Of a stretch of 64,000 bases of DNA, positions 34,384 through 46,964 are shown piece after piece. Each line of letters opens with the position of its first letter. Positions within the stretch are counted from its first letter, which is position 1. The stretch is from Chimonanthus salicifolius (Eukaryota; Streptophyta; Magnoliopsida; Laurales; Calycanthaceae). The notes below the pieces were generated by a model that did no database searches, was not told the DNA's origin, and saw nothing but the letters and a program-made list of their open reading frames with translations. The translations under genes were made by a program, and so were the position numbers. The stretch covers positions 24,173,043 to 24,237,042 of the forward strand of contig CM023539.1 of the NCBI GenBank assembly GCA_013350335.1. Reading direction: 5' to 3'.

Positions 34384-35108
34384 TAATTGAGGCAAACCTC
34401 ATCAGTCGAAGACTATTAGACCAAGTTTGAAGAAGTAGCTAATCGTACTAGTGGACTCAATGAAGCCTTCATGATTAGCTGTTTCTTGGGAGGCTTGTAC
34501 GAGAACATTCGACTCAGCGTTCGCATGCTACAACCAACAACTCTAACTGATGCAGTTGGGTTGGCTCGCATGAAAGAGGAAAATATTAATGCCAGGAAGC
34601 GCAAATCACGGTTTGAGGTTGGGCGGTCAATCCAAACTCAAACGAAGGTCGCTTCAACCACTCCAACGCCGCCCATTAAAAGACTCTCCCCTACCGAGAT
34701 GAAAGCATGGGGGTCCAAAGGCCTCTGCTACAACTGCGATGAAAAGTTCGCACCCAGTCACTAGTGACCGACACCGAAGTTGTACTTAATGGAAGGTCAG
34801 TGGGCCACAGATGAAATTGAAAGAGAACCATACAACGACTATGACACTGAAGAGGATACAAGAGAACAACAATCCATGTCCCTACACGCCGTTACAGGTG
34901 GTCGTGCATCTCAAGCCATGCGTGCGAAGGGTTTTGTTGGGCCAATGACAGTTACGGTTTTGATCGATTCAAGGAGCACCCGTAATTTCATTAGCCATCG
35001 GGTGGCAAGCAGGTATTGTCTTCACACCATATCCGATCAGACTTTTGATGTGGTTGTAGCCAATGGCGATCATATCAAATGCCAAGGACGGTTCAAGGAT
35101 GTCAAGCT
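34384..35108 (+). pseudogene. Ty3/gypsy gag C-terminus and protease, 5'-truncated
   Basis: Starts inside the gag capsid domain (TKFEEVANRTSGLNE, FLGGLYENIRLSVRML). A KGLCYNCDEKFAPSH zinc-knuckle start breaks at a stop and frameshift near 34762, then an acidic linker leads to protease. Protease shows VLIDSRSTRNFIS, with the catalytic Asp-Ser-Gly changed to Asp-Ser-Arg, and VVANGDHIKCQGRFKDVKL. These match plant chromovirus-type Ty3/gypsy gag-pol of a different lineage from the Tekay remnant at 19381. An upstream TAG near 34412 and the missing gag N-terminus show it is dead. The frame resumes at 37113 after a solo LTR insertion. Confidence 0.85.
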
Positions 35109-37107
35109 CATAACGCCTCGTTCCGCTACAGGTGCGTTATCTCCGAAATATCTCGAAAAGTCACAAAGGATGGATATCGTATAATTTTTTTATTTTTTTA
35201 AACAGGGTAATCACCTCCAGCCCAACAAACCACAAGTCCACAATGCTAACAAAACATAACAAACAACCATAGACTAACGAAACATGGTTATACAATCATC
35301 GAAACAAACATGTAATAATAAGTCATGTAGACTTGACTCTCTCAAATTTAAAACATAAGCATGAACATAAAGGACTAACTACTATTGCTCCTCTCCAGGT
35401 GCTTGCTGAAGAGACCTGCTTAGCCCATCCTCAATCGGGGTACCTGAAAGGTAAAGGGTGAGATAATCAGCCCAGTAAAGGGATAAAACATATCACATGT
35501 CAACAACATAACATGTATCGCATGTATGAAAAGTAATTAACATCATAATAAAAAGAATGTCTCTGCATATGAGTCCTCAAATATACTACTAACCAATGGT
35601 CCCACTAACCAATCCGAGACATCATCTCCATAACTCACAATAGTCCTCTAACAACTCCGATCTCCCCAACAATACAAACGAGAGATCATACAATATACAA
35701 CCGCTGGAATGCAACGGGGAGGCTCGCATCCCCTATGGGAGTCTCAACCGCTGGAGCATAACGGGGAAGCCAATCTCAAGGGTAGGTACATCAACCGCCT
35801 GAACGCAATGGGGAAACCCTCATCTCCTATGGGGGTCTCGACCGCCGGAGCATAATGGGGAAGTCCTCCCAACAACTAAATCATCATATCATCATAAACA
35901 TGTACACATGTAAACAATTCCTCCATTTTAATACCTAACGGCACATTGACCATTGTGGATTACCTCCCATGCATGCACATATGTCATAATCAAGTATAAC
36001 AATATAAACATGTGCTGAAATAATAAACCAAGGTCAATAATATACTTCATCTTGTAGTTCAAAAGGCACATAACAGGTTCCTAAACCATACCTCTATGTC
36101 CAACATATGAGTATGTTTGCATCTTATGCATGAACATGTAATGCATCATAACATCTTCCAAATATCAAACTTAATATCAATTTATCCAGTTATAGTTTAT
36201 CACTATAGCATATAGTGGACAAGAGTGCACCCGAATAGACCCCTTGCCACATATTTATTCCCAACGGTTCACCCTTACCGAGTGGCTTAATAAATAGAGG
36301 GTTCCATTCGGATCACTTCATGTCTGGAAATATATAATTGATATATGCAATGCATGCTAAAACCGTGATAAGCCTACTGTGTGTGGAGTCGAAAATCTGA
36401 AGCGAGCAAGCGGGTTGATAGGTTGAAGGAAGCTCAATCTGGAATCGATAGGGGTGGCCGAAAAAAGGGGTAGAAATAGGCAAATCCCGAGCTGCAAGTG
36501 TCCAGACTTCAGATCTGGAAGGTGGCGATTGTTGCTCCAGCGGACATAGAGGGGAAACGCAGAAGGGAAGAAGAGAAGAAGATGGAACAAAACAAGAGGA
36601 GAGGGGTGGCGGCGGCACATTGCAAAGGGAGGGATTTCCTAGGGTTTTCGAATGTGTACAATAAGAGAGACAAGGAGAGGGAGGGATCGAAACAGAGAGG
36701 GGAAAAGGGGTTCCGTGCGGACACTATAGCAATTGCCGCTATAGTGTCTCAGGAGGTGTTTTTAAGGAGGGGAGTTAGGGTTTTGGGGGTTGAGGTGTTT
36801 TTTTTTTTTTTTTTTGTGAAGTGAATTTCTATTCAAAGGAAATAAAACATGATGAAGTCAAAAACTCGAAAGATCTCGAATGTTGGATGTCTAATGATAA
36901 ATGTGTGATTTTAAATATTTTTTCATGACATATTACACAATAATCATAAAATTGCTGAATTGCCCTTCGAACCTCTGAGCTCTAAATAAAATAAAATGGA
37001 GTCCACCACAGGATCCACACTCTCCCCATGCTACCAAAGTCCCATAAACAACTCGGAGCTCCGAAAATATACTAAAAAATCAGGAAAACACAGAACGGGT
37101 CATTACA
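35109..37107 (-). mobile_element. Solo LTR, 2.0 kb, TSD AAGCT, inside the gypsy protease
   Basis: On the minus strand it starts TGTAATGACCCG at 37107 and ends GGCGTTATG at 35109 (family end TTACA changed). AAGCT occurs on both sides (35104-35108, 37108-37112), and the gypsy protein reading continues across the gap, which proves insertion. Inside is a duplicated unit with AACCGCTGGA or GACCGCCGGA, GCATAACGGGGAAG and GGGAGTCTC words (about 35700-35872), and a T-run near 36800. It lacks any interior. The terminal bases resemble Ty3/gypsy LTRs, but the sequence is unlike the Tekay-type family here. Confidence 0.88.
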
Positions 37108-37112
37108 AAGCT

Positions 37113-37842
37113 GTATATCCAAGGCCTAGAGGTCATAGCTGAATTTTACATCCTTCCATTGGGAGGGTATGAGATGGTGTTAGGCGCATAGTGGCTTCGA
37201 ACGTGGGGACCCATTACTTGGGACTTCTAACACCTCACTATGACCTTTCAAACAACAGACCGATCTTACACTTGGCAAGGTGATGGCGTGTAAAAACTGA
37301 AAATTATGGAAGCCGATATGGAAAGAAGTGTGACCCACAGAAGAACCTGAGTTTCCTTCCTCAGTTATTTGTACTACATTCATATTTGAGTAAGCCAGTC
37401 TAAGATCGGGACTGCTCCGAATTGGGTCGTCTTTTGGATGATTACCAAGTTATATTTGCAACACCGCAAGGTCTACCTCTGGTCCGGTCGCACGACCATC
37501 ACATTCCATTAGTTTTGGGGACTCAACCAGTAAATGTTTGACCGTACAGGTATCCATACTATCAGAAGACAGAAATAGAAAAACTAGTTCAAGTACTATT
37601 ACAAAGTGGGATCAGTAGACCAAGTCAAAGCCCATTTTCATCTCCAGTACTCTTGGTCAAGAAGGCTGATGGTTCATGGCGGATGTGTGTGGATTATCAC
37701 ACCCTTAATCAGCACATGGTTAAGAACAAGTTTCCAATCCCAGTCATTGAGGAACTGCTGGACGAGTTGCACGGTGCACGGGTCTTCTCAAAATTGGTAT
37801 TGAGCCCTGGGTACCACCAGCTACAAGATCGGCCAGAGGACG
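37113..37842 (+). pseudogene. Ty3/gypsy protease end and RT first half
   Basis: Continues the gypsy reading from 35108: IQGLEVIAEFYILPLGGYE, VLGA then a stop, RTWGPITWDF. After a decayed linker comes RT: VRPYRYPYYQKTEIEKLV, SPFSSPVLLVKKADGSWRM, CVDYHTLN, KFPIPVIEELLDELHGA and PGYHQ. It stops after an RPEDV-like stretch where an Athila-like LTR begins, so the catalytic YxDD part is not present in the window. Several stops and frameshifts show it is not functional. Confidence 0.85.
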
Positions 37843-37847
37843 TGTTG

Positions 37848-40157
37848 TGTTTTAAATTTAACTCGCAAGTGCACGAACCATTAAATAGTGTAGTGAATGA
37901 GTGCGAGGTCGAACCCAAGGGAAATCAACAAAATATATGTATAAGAAAATAAATTGGTACTATTAAATAATGTGATTTAAGAAAAAAAATTGGGATTTAA
38001 GTTAAGCATGATAAATTTTCTGAAACATGGAGTTATAATCTCAATTTAGTAAAATTCTAGATTTAGAAAACCAATATTTAATTAATTATCTAACTTTGGA
38101 ATTTAACGAAATACAAGATCTAATTTTATCATACAAACCATTGATTTATAAAATTGATTAAAATTGTGGAGTGAATTTCTCAATCTAATTTAAAATGCAA
38201 AATTAAGAAACAAATAGAATACTTCTAACCTGGCTAAATCATTCCAAGAATTTTATGAATAAATAAAATAATAAAAACAATAAATTAGATACATAATTTA
38301 CAATGGAATTGAGACAAGTATCTAAGGTTGCATGTTATCCCATTTAAAAATAAAACCATGGCCTAGACTATGAAATACTCTAGAATTATTAAATATAAAT
38401 TCAAGTTTATCATTTATCAACATTCTAATTAGAAAAATCATGGCGTCCATTAAATTAGAATTTTTCAATTTAAGCCTTAGGCTTGGGTAAAAATTTACAC
38501 TTGTCTCTCCAAATTAAAAAAAAAAGGACTGTTCTTAAAAAAAAAAACCTTAGACTGGAAAAATCAAGTTCCACCGATCCTAACATTGGTACTCCGTTTC
38601 CTTGAAAAACTCTTAAAATATTTTTTTTCCATAACATTAATAAGAAGAATTAAAATTAAATTAAAACCATCATCATAGAATATCAAATAATTGGAAGACC
38701 ATACTTCTAATAAAGCTACCATGAATTTTATTCAAAAATGAGAATATATAAAAAAAAAATACAATGCTTTGGAACTTATTGCATAAAAATAAAAAAAGAC
38801 TTACAAGAAATCGAATCTTTTTTTCTCTGTCTTTCTCGTTTGCCATACAAATTTCAGGCCCTTTTGATCACTTGCTCGAATTCCATTTTCATTATGCAGA
38901 GACGACTTCAATTTATAGAGGAGTGGAGAGGGTCAAGTTTGCAAGAAATGGGGCCCACAAAATTTCAGTCGAATCAGAATATTTGCTGCCCAACTCTTCC
39001 TTTTTCTCTCCCTTACACGATTCAAGCTGGCAACAAATCTTCTTTCTATTTCTTTTCTTCTAACGGATTTCTCTTGCTTGGGCAACAAGAACTGATTCTT
39101 TCTCTTCAATAAGCCAGGACCTCCTCTAATCTTATCTTGATTTTCTTTGCTAAATGGGCTGAAATCAGCGACGGATTTCTCTACTGAGTCACATGGATTT
39201 GGCCAAATTTGTCTTTCTCTTTTTTCTTATCTCTGCTTGCTTATCTTTGCTTGGAGATAAACAAGGATCGGTCAACTTTTCCCTTTCTTCTATTTTCATT
39301 CTAGCCTCCATTCAAATCATTCTTCATCGCTGGACCATATTGCTAACTCTGCTGCTAGCACTAATTGCAACCTGAAGTCGCTGCCTCTCTCAATGAAAAT
39401 CAGCCATGCATTTCTCTTCTTTTTAATCAGTTTCACAATAGTTGTTGCCTCCTTACTGCAATTTCTTCTTCTTTTTTTTCTTAGAAATTTGAATGCTCCT
39501 ATTGCTAATACCTTGCTGCAGTTGCTAAAGTAAATCTCTGTACATGACCGCCTATCTCTGGCTGATTACACGCTATTGTATTCTCTCTTTTAAACTTTGC
39601 TGATTTTCTCAATGGGTTGCAAACATGTGATGTTCTACTGTTCAGTTTCATGACCCACCTTCTCTTGGCCATTTTTGACCTTGTATCAAGAAAATCTCCA
39701 TTCCATCTCTTGTATGCTTCCATGTATATTTTAGGCACAATTCCCCATTAGCTTTTGTAGCTATCTTGATTAGTACATGTGGAGTGCTAGCTGTTTTATA
39801 CATGAATATGGACAGAGGTTTGGGGAAACTTGCATCTGTAGCCAATTGTATCAATTTTCCAATGATACATGGATCGGCCACAGATGTCGATCAAGTGGGA
39901 TTGAACTCAAAGTTGGCCATGGACTTTTTTCATGTGGACTTCCTAACTCTTTGAATTGTTTCATTTATTGAACTTTTATTGAGCTTCAACCATGGACTTT
40001 TTGATGGACTTTGTCTTGTGAAGCTTGGGCGTGAGAATGGATTTGTGTGCCCATGTAGTAAGTTGTAAATTTTTACCACCTTTACAATTAAAATCTAAAA
40101 AATGATTATCACAATTCAAATTCTCATAATGGGCTTGAATTACAATAATTTACAATA
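37848..40157 (-). mobile_element. Athila-like 3' LTR (copy R2), start deleted
   Basis: Read on the minus strand it ends CGAGTTAAATTTAAAACA at 37848 and aligns with R1 (8310-10666) and R3 (58045 onward). The TATA motif CTATAAATTGAAG is at about 38910. Its first 200 or so bases are missing: at about 40157 it joins sequence that in the right-hand copy lies near 57565, so a deletion of roughly 700 bp removed the LTR start and adjoining spacer. It is inserted in gypsy RT. Confidence 0.68.
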
Positions 40158-42095
40158 GGTTTTAAGAAAAGACGGCACATATCAAAGAAAATAAAAGATT
40201 TCATGAATATATGTCACTTTCCCAAGAACTTTGAGTTAAACAACATTATTTTTCCTCCTCTGTTCTCTACATGGAATACCTTATTTAGACATAGGATCAA
40301 TAAGACTTCCTAATACGACGAAATGTGGCTTAGGCCCGGGTAAGGGATAAAAGACTCTAAAAATTAACACTTTGATAAGAAAAGGCTAGAGGTCTTCATA
40401 ATATGAGCGAGATATTTTTCCTCTAATTTTCTCATTTTTTTATCAAAGTATTTATTTTTTACTTTTCAAATTTTGTTTTTCTTCCCTCCGTCAACATCCC
40501 TTTTTGATGTATAGATGTTCTTTTTCACTATATTTTTTTTTTCTAGTCAATTCCATCCCAAATTCTTCCCTAACGTTTTCTCATATGAAAATAGGTCATG
40601 GGTATAAAATTCTTGGCTCAAATTCCATAACCGGAGTTGGGTATGGTAGATCTGGCAAGTCAAGAATTAGGCTATATTAGGCTCAACTGGGGGACTATCA
40701 ATATGAAGTGACCAAAATATGCGACCTTGAAGGCTCAAACAATCCAAAAATGGCGTATATCCTATCCTAAGCATCATAACATGATTTCATTGTTTCAAAT
40801 AAATTTGAAAAAATTTAACGCATAATAACTCAAATTTGATGTCGTTCTTAGTAATATGACCAAATCAAAGGATAATGAGATCTCACAACGACTCAATGCG
40901 CTTATCAAAGAAACATGAGTTTACTTATAAACCTCAGAAGGATAGAATGGCTCTAAAATTCACTGGGTTTAAGTCTCCACTAGAATTCCTTTGGTGATCA
41001 CTCCACTCATGAATATTTTTCTTTTTCAAACTAACCTTAATATGTCTGTGTACAGGTATTTCCGAGCTTAAATCCTATAAAAAACTTTCCGAAAATGTAT
41101 TATATAAAGATTTTTATTTATGTCTTAATGCTAAAATTGTGACTCTTTTTACCTCAAATCATCAAGACGCATGCTTTTCTTAAACCTAAATTGATAATGT
41201 TTTCAGCAGCAAGGAGTCTCAGCCTTTGCTTACTTTACCCTTAAAAGATTAAGTTTGCCTCTCTCTACCTAAGAAAACTATGACTCATTTAATGTCAGAT
41301 TATCGAGACGTTTATAGTCCCCTAAGCGAAAATCAATAGTTCTTTGGACACCAAGGAGTCTCAATCTTTCCAGACTTACTCTACCTTTGACTAAATCCAA
41401 ATAAATATGTCAATTTCCAGTTATAGTTCTATACTTTGCTGCTGTCACACAACAGACTCCTTGATCAGATATTATTTCATTATAATTCCCACATCCTCAT
41501 TTGTGATAGATTCCTAGCCTCTTAGCTTTCCTCTTTGCATCCAGAGTGCTTCGACCACAAAGAGGTTTGGGTTGCTCTTGGATTTCCAGCATATTCACCC
41601 TCGTATCTAATGAAATGATTTTCCTACACAAGTATGGGGGAACTTGTGTTCTAGATAGAAACAATGCTAAGACAAAAACTCGACTATCTATGTGCATGGC
41701 TCCTATCTAGTTCTTTAATATCTGCTGGTCACAAAGATAATATAGATGATGGATGTTTTTTTTTTTTTTAAGGGTTGTCTCAGTTCTAATAAACTTACTC
41801 TTCCCAAAATTTTTTTTAGATGGATGATAAATGACCTCAGTACCCCCAAACATAAATTGAACATTGTCCTCAATGTTCCCTAATCTACACTAGCCAGGTG
41901 TAAAAGAAGAAATATTTTAAAAAATGAACAATCGGGGTTCAGACATACCTTGGAATGCATGAGGTGCGAAATGGACCAAATGAACGAATCCTATACTGAC
42001 TCGATGAAAACCTAAACTAGACACTGAAGACTCAGACTGACTCAGACGTAGACAAATGGGGTGAGTGTGAGAAATGGAAATGATGAAAATGGGTA
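40158..42095 (-). other. Athila-like 3' untranslated spacer
   Basis: Non-coding region between integrase and 3' LTR. It aligns in reverse with 55778-57565. It includes the AATTTATGTTTGGGGGTACT segment (about 41848-41867), close to the AAGTTTGGGGG motif common downstream of Athila pol. Repeated GACTCCTTGG/CCAAGGAGTC words occur within both copies. No intact ORF is seen. Confidence 0.6.
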
Positions 42096-42957
42096 GGCGG
42101 GTGAATGGATATGGGTCTTTTTATCAGTCGTGGTACACAGGATCGGCTATCAGGACCTCGTTCTCTTCTTCAGGAATGGGGAACTCCTAAAATGGCTTTA
42201 ATCGTTGCCAATTAACCTTGAACGCACGACCACTCGTAGGATGCCTGATCTGTACTACCCCATGTGGAAACACTGATGAAACAACGAATGGACGTGTCCA
42301 TTTGGACTTTAACTTCGCAGGAAAAATATGTAACCTTGAATCGTACAACAAGACCTTCTGACCAACTGTAAAAGATTTTCTCTAGATGTGCAGCACTTTC
42401 ATCCGGTCTTTGTACCTTTTGGCCGTGTCATAGGCTTCATTTCGTAATTCCTTCAGCTCAACAAGCTAAAGTTTCCGATGTTGTCCCGCAGAATCTAGAG
42501 CAAAATTGAAGTTATTGATTTCCCAATAGGCTTTGTGCTCTAGTTCGACCGGAAGATGACGAACCTTCCTATAAACCAGACGGTAGGGTGACATTTCTAT
42601 AGGCATTTTGAAAGATGTACGATACGCCCATAGTGCATCAACGAGACTGGAAGATCAATCTTTTCTAGTTGGATTGACTGTCTTCTGGAGAATATGCTTA
42701 ATCTCTCTATTCGAAATTTCCACTTGGCCATTTATTTGCGGGTGATAGGGAGTAACCACTTTGTGCGTCATCCCATACGATTTTAAAAAGTTTTCAAATG
42801 GGCGATTGTAAAAGTGTTTACCCCCGTCACCAATGATGGTTCGTGGAATTCCAAATCTAGAGAAAACATTTTCTTTAATGAAACGGATGACAACTTTGTG
42901 GTCCTTGGTCTTGCATGCCACCACTTTGACACATAGTCGACCCCTACAAGGATATAT
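42096..42957 (-). pseudogene. Athila-type integrase, core and C-terminal domain
   Basis: Minus strand. The core starts with a VDYVSKW segment (about 42920-42945, first catalytic Asp), then ENVFSRFGIPRTIIGDGG (second Asp), HPQINGQVEISNREIK (Glu). The C-terminal part reads ALWAYRTSFKMPIEMSPYR, HLPVELEHKAYWEINNFNF, FPAKLKSKWTRPFVV and KVNWQRLKPF. This is the Athila-lineage order and wording. Integrase inserts the cDNA into host DNA. A short deletion near 42930 shifts the frame and stops occur in the C-terminal part. It is separated from the upstream pol by the solo LTR at 42958-46358. Confidence 0.88.
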
Positions 42958-45900
42958 TGTAATACCTTGGATTTTCAAATTATTATTTTATATGAAAATT
43001 ATCCATTTTAATTGTGAATTTTAGATTGGATCTTATTTGGATAAAGAATTGGGCCATGACCTAGTTAAGACCCAATTGATTGTGGAATTAGTCTTATTAA
43101 AAATTAAATGGGCTTGAATTAATTTAGTGATGCATGGCTGATTATAGGGATTTCCCATATCTATCATATGCGCATAAAATCATATAGAAAAGGGTAATAC
43201 ACGGCGTTGCTATATTTATTTTTAGCATTGGCCGATTGGGAGGTTACTAATCTAAGCAAGGGAGGTCAGAAACTTCCAATTAAGGTACAAGGAAAGGTGC
43301 ACACGGCATGGGCTAAATAAGTCTTAGCCGTGTGGGGTTTTTATTAAAAGGGAAAGACAAGGGGCGCATGGCCTAAGGGGGGGAAGTAGTCATCTTAAGC
43401 ACTTCCTAAATATGGACAAAGAAAGGCCTTAAAAGGAGAGGAGACATGGGCACATAGTTTTACAACCCCCTTAGCCGAATTTTATTTCCTCTCTCCCAAT
43501 TGTCATTTTCACCAAGATCAAGAGCAAGGAGAAGAAGAAAGAGCAGCCAACAAGAGGGAAAAATTAAAGAGATAGGAGAAGAAGATTAGAAGAACAAGAA
43601 ATCGGAAAAGGTTTAGTATCTTAATGGAATAATTTATTTAAAAGAACCATAGGGCTCGGCCATGGTGAATGGCCGAACCCCATGGAAGAAGTTTGGATGA
43701 TGATTGATAATTTTTAAATGCAAAAAAAAGAACCATAGGATTCGGCCATAGTGAATGGCCGAACCCCATGATTGATTAAAGGAAGATATGGTTTAGTTCA
43801 TGGGGTTTTCAAACATGAAGATCATGGGTTTATGTTCTTAAATTTTAAATAATGGAAATCTTGGACGGTTGGGTGGTTTTAGATTTAAAAAGAGGATTTT
43901 AAAATGAAGATCATGGAAGGTGTTTGGTTAATTGTTAAAAAGTAATTGAGATCAATGATTGGTGATTTTAAGGAGAGGATCTTGAACCATAGGGTTCGGC
44001 CATGGCTTACGGCCGAACCCCATGGAATTATGCAAGTATTATTATTAAAGGTCTTAATAGATCTAAACTATTGATGAAGATCATGAACCGTAGGGTTCGG
44101 CCATGGTGCTTGGCCGAACCCCATGGGGTTGTTTTTGGAATGAAGATGGATTTGTATGTTAATTATGGAAAGCATCCAAGTATGGAAAGAGTTGCTAAAA
44201 TTGGAAAGTAATCCAATTAAGGAAAGATGGTTTCTAATTTAGGAAACTATCTATTAAAATGGAAGGAGGAGTTGATTTATGGAAACCTACCAATTATGGA
44301 AAGGTGTAGGTTATTTATGGAAACAATCTAATTATGGAAGGGTTTACTTAATTTGGAAACCTTCTATTTATAGAAGGAGATTGATAAATTTAGTAAGTTT
44401 AATTATGGAAACCTTCTAATAATAGAAGGTGGAGCTTAATTAAGGAAGGTTGGATTTAAAAAGGGAATAAATGGATTGGATGCCATGAGTGAGGTTCGGC
44501 CATGGTGTATGGCCGAACCCCACTAGGATTTATTTTGGAAACCTTTTTATTTATAGAAAGCTGTTTAATTAAGTAAGTTTCTAAAAAATAGAAAGGGAGA
44601 TTAACAAGGGGAAAGTTCTATTTTTGGACGGTGAAATCTAAATTTGGAAACTATCCAATTATGGATTGGCTAAGAATGGAAGATGATGGAAAAGGGAAAC
44701 CTAGACATCATAGGGTTCGGCCATGGTGCTTGGCCGAACCCCATGAATTAATTCTATAGGTTAAGCTTATTTAATGGACCTAAGATGGAACTAAGATGTC
44801 ATAGGGTTCGGCCATGGTGTGTGGCCGAACCCCATGAATCAAGTGGAATGTATTGTATGGACTTAATATGATGTTTGGATTAATGGGACAACATAAACCT
44901 AAGCTAGTGGCAAAATGGTAAATATCGCCTAAATTAAAAGATCATGGGTTTGGCCATGATGTATGGCAGAACCCTATGAGTTGGTTTATGGATCAAACAT
45001 TAACTTAGGCAATTGTTTCAATAATTGAAAAGATGGGATTATGGAATAATAGCCATGGATGGCATTTTCGAAAATAGGTGTGAAAAATGGTAAGCCATGG
45101 GTTCGGCCATGGTGTATGGCCGAACCCCATGGGGTTTTGTTTATGAATTTACAATTTTTAAAATCAAGTGGGACTTGGTTTTGATTTACGTTATATTATA
45201 AGGTAACGGGATCTCGCAAGTGGTGCGCGATCGGTGATCGATTCCTGGACGAAAGACGCAAGGACACATAACAGTCTTTGGTAGGATTCCACCTCTTTGA
45301 AACCATGGGTTTATGTACATTATTTTTATCTGATTTATGATGTTATGATTCAAAATTTATATGATTTTAAATGCTATGATTTATCTTATTGCATAGCATG
45401 TTGGCATTTACATCTCATGCTTGGCATGGGAGGGATGACAGGTAACTGGAGCCCACACTCTGTCGGATTGTCCGTAAGGCAACTGTGGAGCCTACCTTGG
45501 TGATGAGAATCCCACCAGAAGGAATACCTTGATGAGGAGAATTCCATCAAGAGGATACCATGTATTTGCGATGGGTGGGACTCATTACATATGATAGCAT
45601 GGCATGGCATTGATTCGGCATGATTATGATTTTTTTATTATCATGCAAGATTTTTGGTTTTATCGGTATGATTGGATCTCTAGTATCATACCCTGTTTTG
45701 GATATCATGTTTTATGAGTATATTATGATTTATTAACCCTGATTTTGATATATGTTATATCTGGATTTTGGTACTAGCCCATGTGTTAGCCCTAACTGGA
45801 ATACCTATTTGGCGCGTTGTTTTAGCGCCCTACTTCTACCCTGTAGTGAATGATGCAGGAAATGAGGAAAACGGGGAATGCAAGGAAGGCCAGGCATAGG

Positions 45901-46358
45901 AGCTTGGATGAATTATTTTATGTGTTTTGAATAAAGATACTCATGGACTTGTATTTAGAGTATCCAGATTTCGGAATGTAATAACTTAGATATTTTGCTA
46001 TGGTTGGATGTTATTTGGATAATTAGTGGATAATGTGATTTGAATTTATGATTAAGTACTTTGCTATCAAATGGATGTGATTTGAATTTATGATTAAGTA
46101 CTTTGCTAGCAAATGGTCTGGATGTGAATGTTATCATGATTCCGCAATGATGATTATTTCCGCATGTGTATCGTATTGCTATGTGTGAACAGTTTTCCTG
46201 GACTTGGTCCATGCACACATAGGGTTGGCCAGTTAAGGGTCGGACTTTGGAAGTTCGGACTTGGCTTGCGTCGTGACATCCCGCTCTTGCTCACTACTCT
46301 GATATTTAAAAAAAAAAAACAGACGTTGATTTCGATGTGATAAGGGCGGGGTGTTACA
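42958..46358 (+). mobile_element. Tekay/Del-type solo LTR, 3.40 kb, TSD TATAT (LTR copy 6)
   Basis: Begins TGTAATACCTTGG and ends GGGGTGTTACA, with TATAT duplicated on both sides (42953-42957, 46359-46363). The uninterrupted sequence is preserved at 25650-25665. It carries the family GC-rich block at about 46180-46290, an A-run before the end, and the largest well-kept palindromic array. It has no interior and no PBS. Confidence 0.9.
43649..45132 (+). repeat. Array of 9 palindromic GGTTCGGCCAT motifs in LTR copy 6
   Basis: Copies lie at about 43651, 43734, 43986, 44089, 44491, 44709, 44800, 44943 and 45094. Typical form: AGGGTTCGGCCAT, loop GGTGT or similar, ATGGCCGAACCCCATG. Spacing ranges from about 80 to 400 bp and linkers are largely unrelated, apart from recurring GGAAACCTTCTAAT-type words. 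Loops vary (GGTGA, AGTGA, GGCTT, GGTGC, GGTGT), while most arms pair fully. Confidence 0.9.
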
Positions 46359-46964
46359 TATATAGATTTCCAAAAAAGTTAGGGATGGTAATGTACCCCA
46401 GTACTATGAACTGTTTTACCCGAAAAAAACATTTCTCCTAATTCATACCAGGTTCTTTTCTTGGCACCTGATTAGCACAAGGCTCAGATAGTGCAGGCAC
46501 TGGTCAAAAGTAGACCCAAATACAGAGAAGTCATCCATGAAAACTTCTAAGAAACGTTCAACCATATCGGAAAAGATGTTGATCATGCACTACTGAAAAG
46601 TGGCAGGTGCATTGTACAGCTCGAATGGCATAAGGCGATAGACGAAAGTACCGAATGGACAAGTGAAGGTGATCTTCTCCTGATCCTCAAGAGCAACAAA
46701 GATCTGGTTATAACCGGAATAACCATCGAGAAGACAGTAATGTGCATGGCCCGCTAAACGCTCAAGCATCTGATAGATGAATGGAAGAGGAAAGTAGTCA
46801 TTCGAGTGACAGTATTCAACTTACAGTAGTCAATACAAACTCTCCAACCCATTTGGAGGCGGGTTGGCACCAACTCATTATCCTGATTCTTGACTACTGT
46901 CACCACTCGATTTCTTAGGTACAACATGTATCAGCCTCACCCATGTATTGTCAGATTTAATCGT
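46359..46964 (-). pseudogene. Athila-type RT with the shared RNase H deletion
   Basis: Closely parallels 25655-26250. RT motifs on the minus strand include the CFLDGYSGYN-like segment near 46720, the cytosine-rich FTCPFGTF segment near 46655 and the MDDF catalytic region near 46530. It joins integrase through the same deletion as the 25.6-kb copy. At its upstream end it reads WVRLIHVVPKKS before the copia LTR at 46965. RT that should precede this continues at 54165, beyond the copia insertion. Confidence 0.82.

Noticed and set aside
36313..36824. Open frames of about 70-108 codons on both strands
   Set aside because: They fall within the solo LTR at 35109-37107, are low-complexity (Ser/Pro or Lys/Arg rich), and lack motifs.
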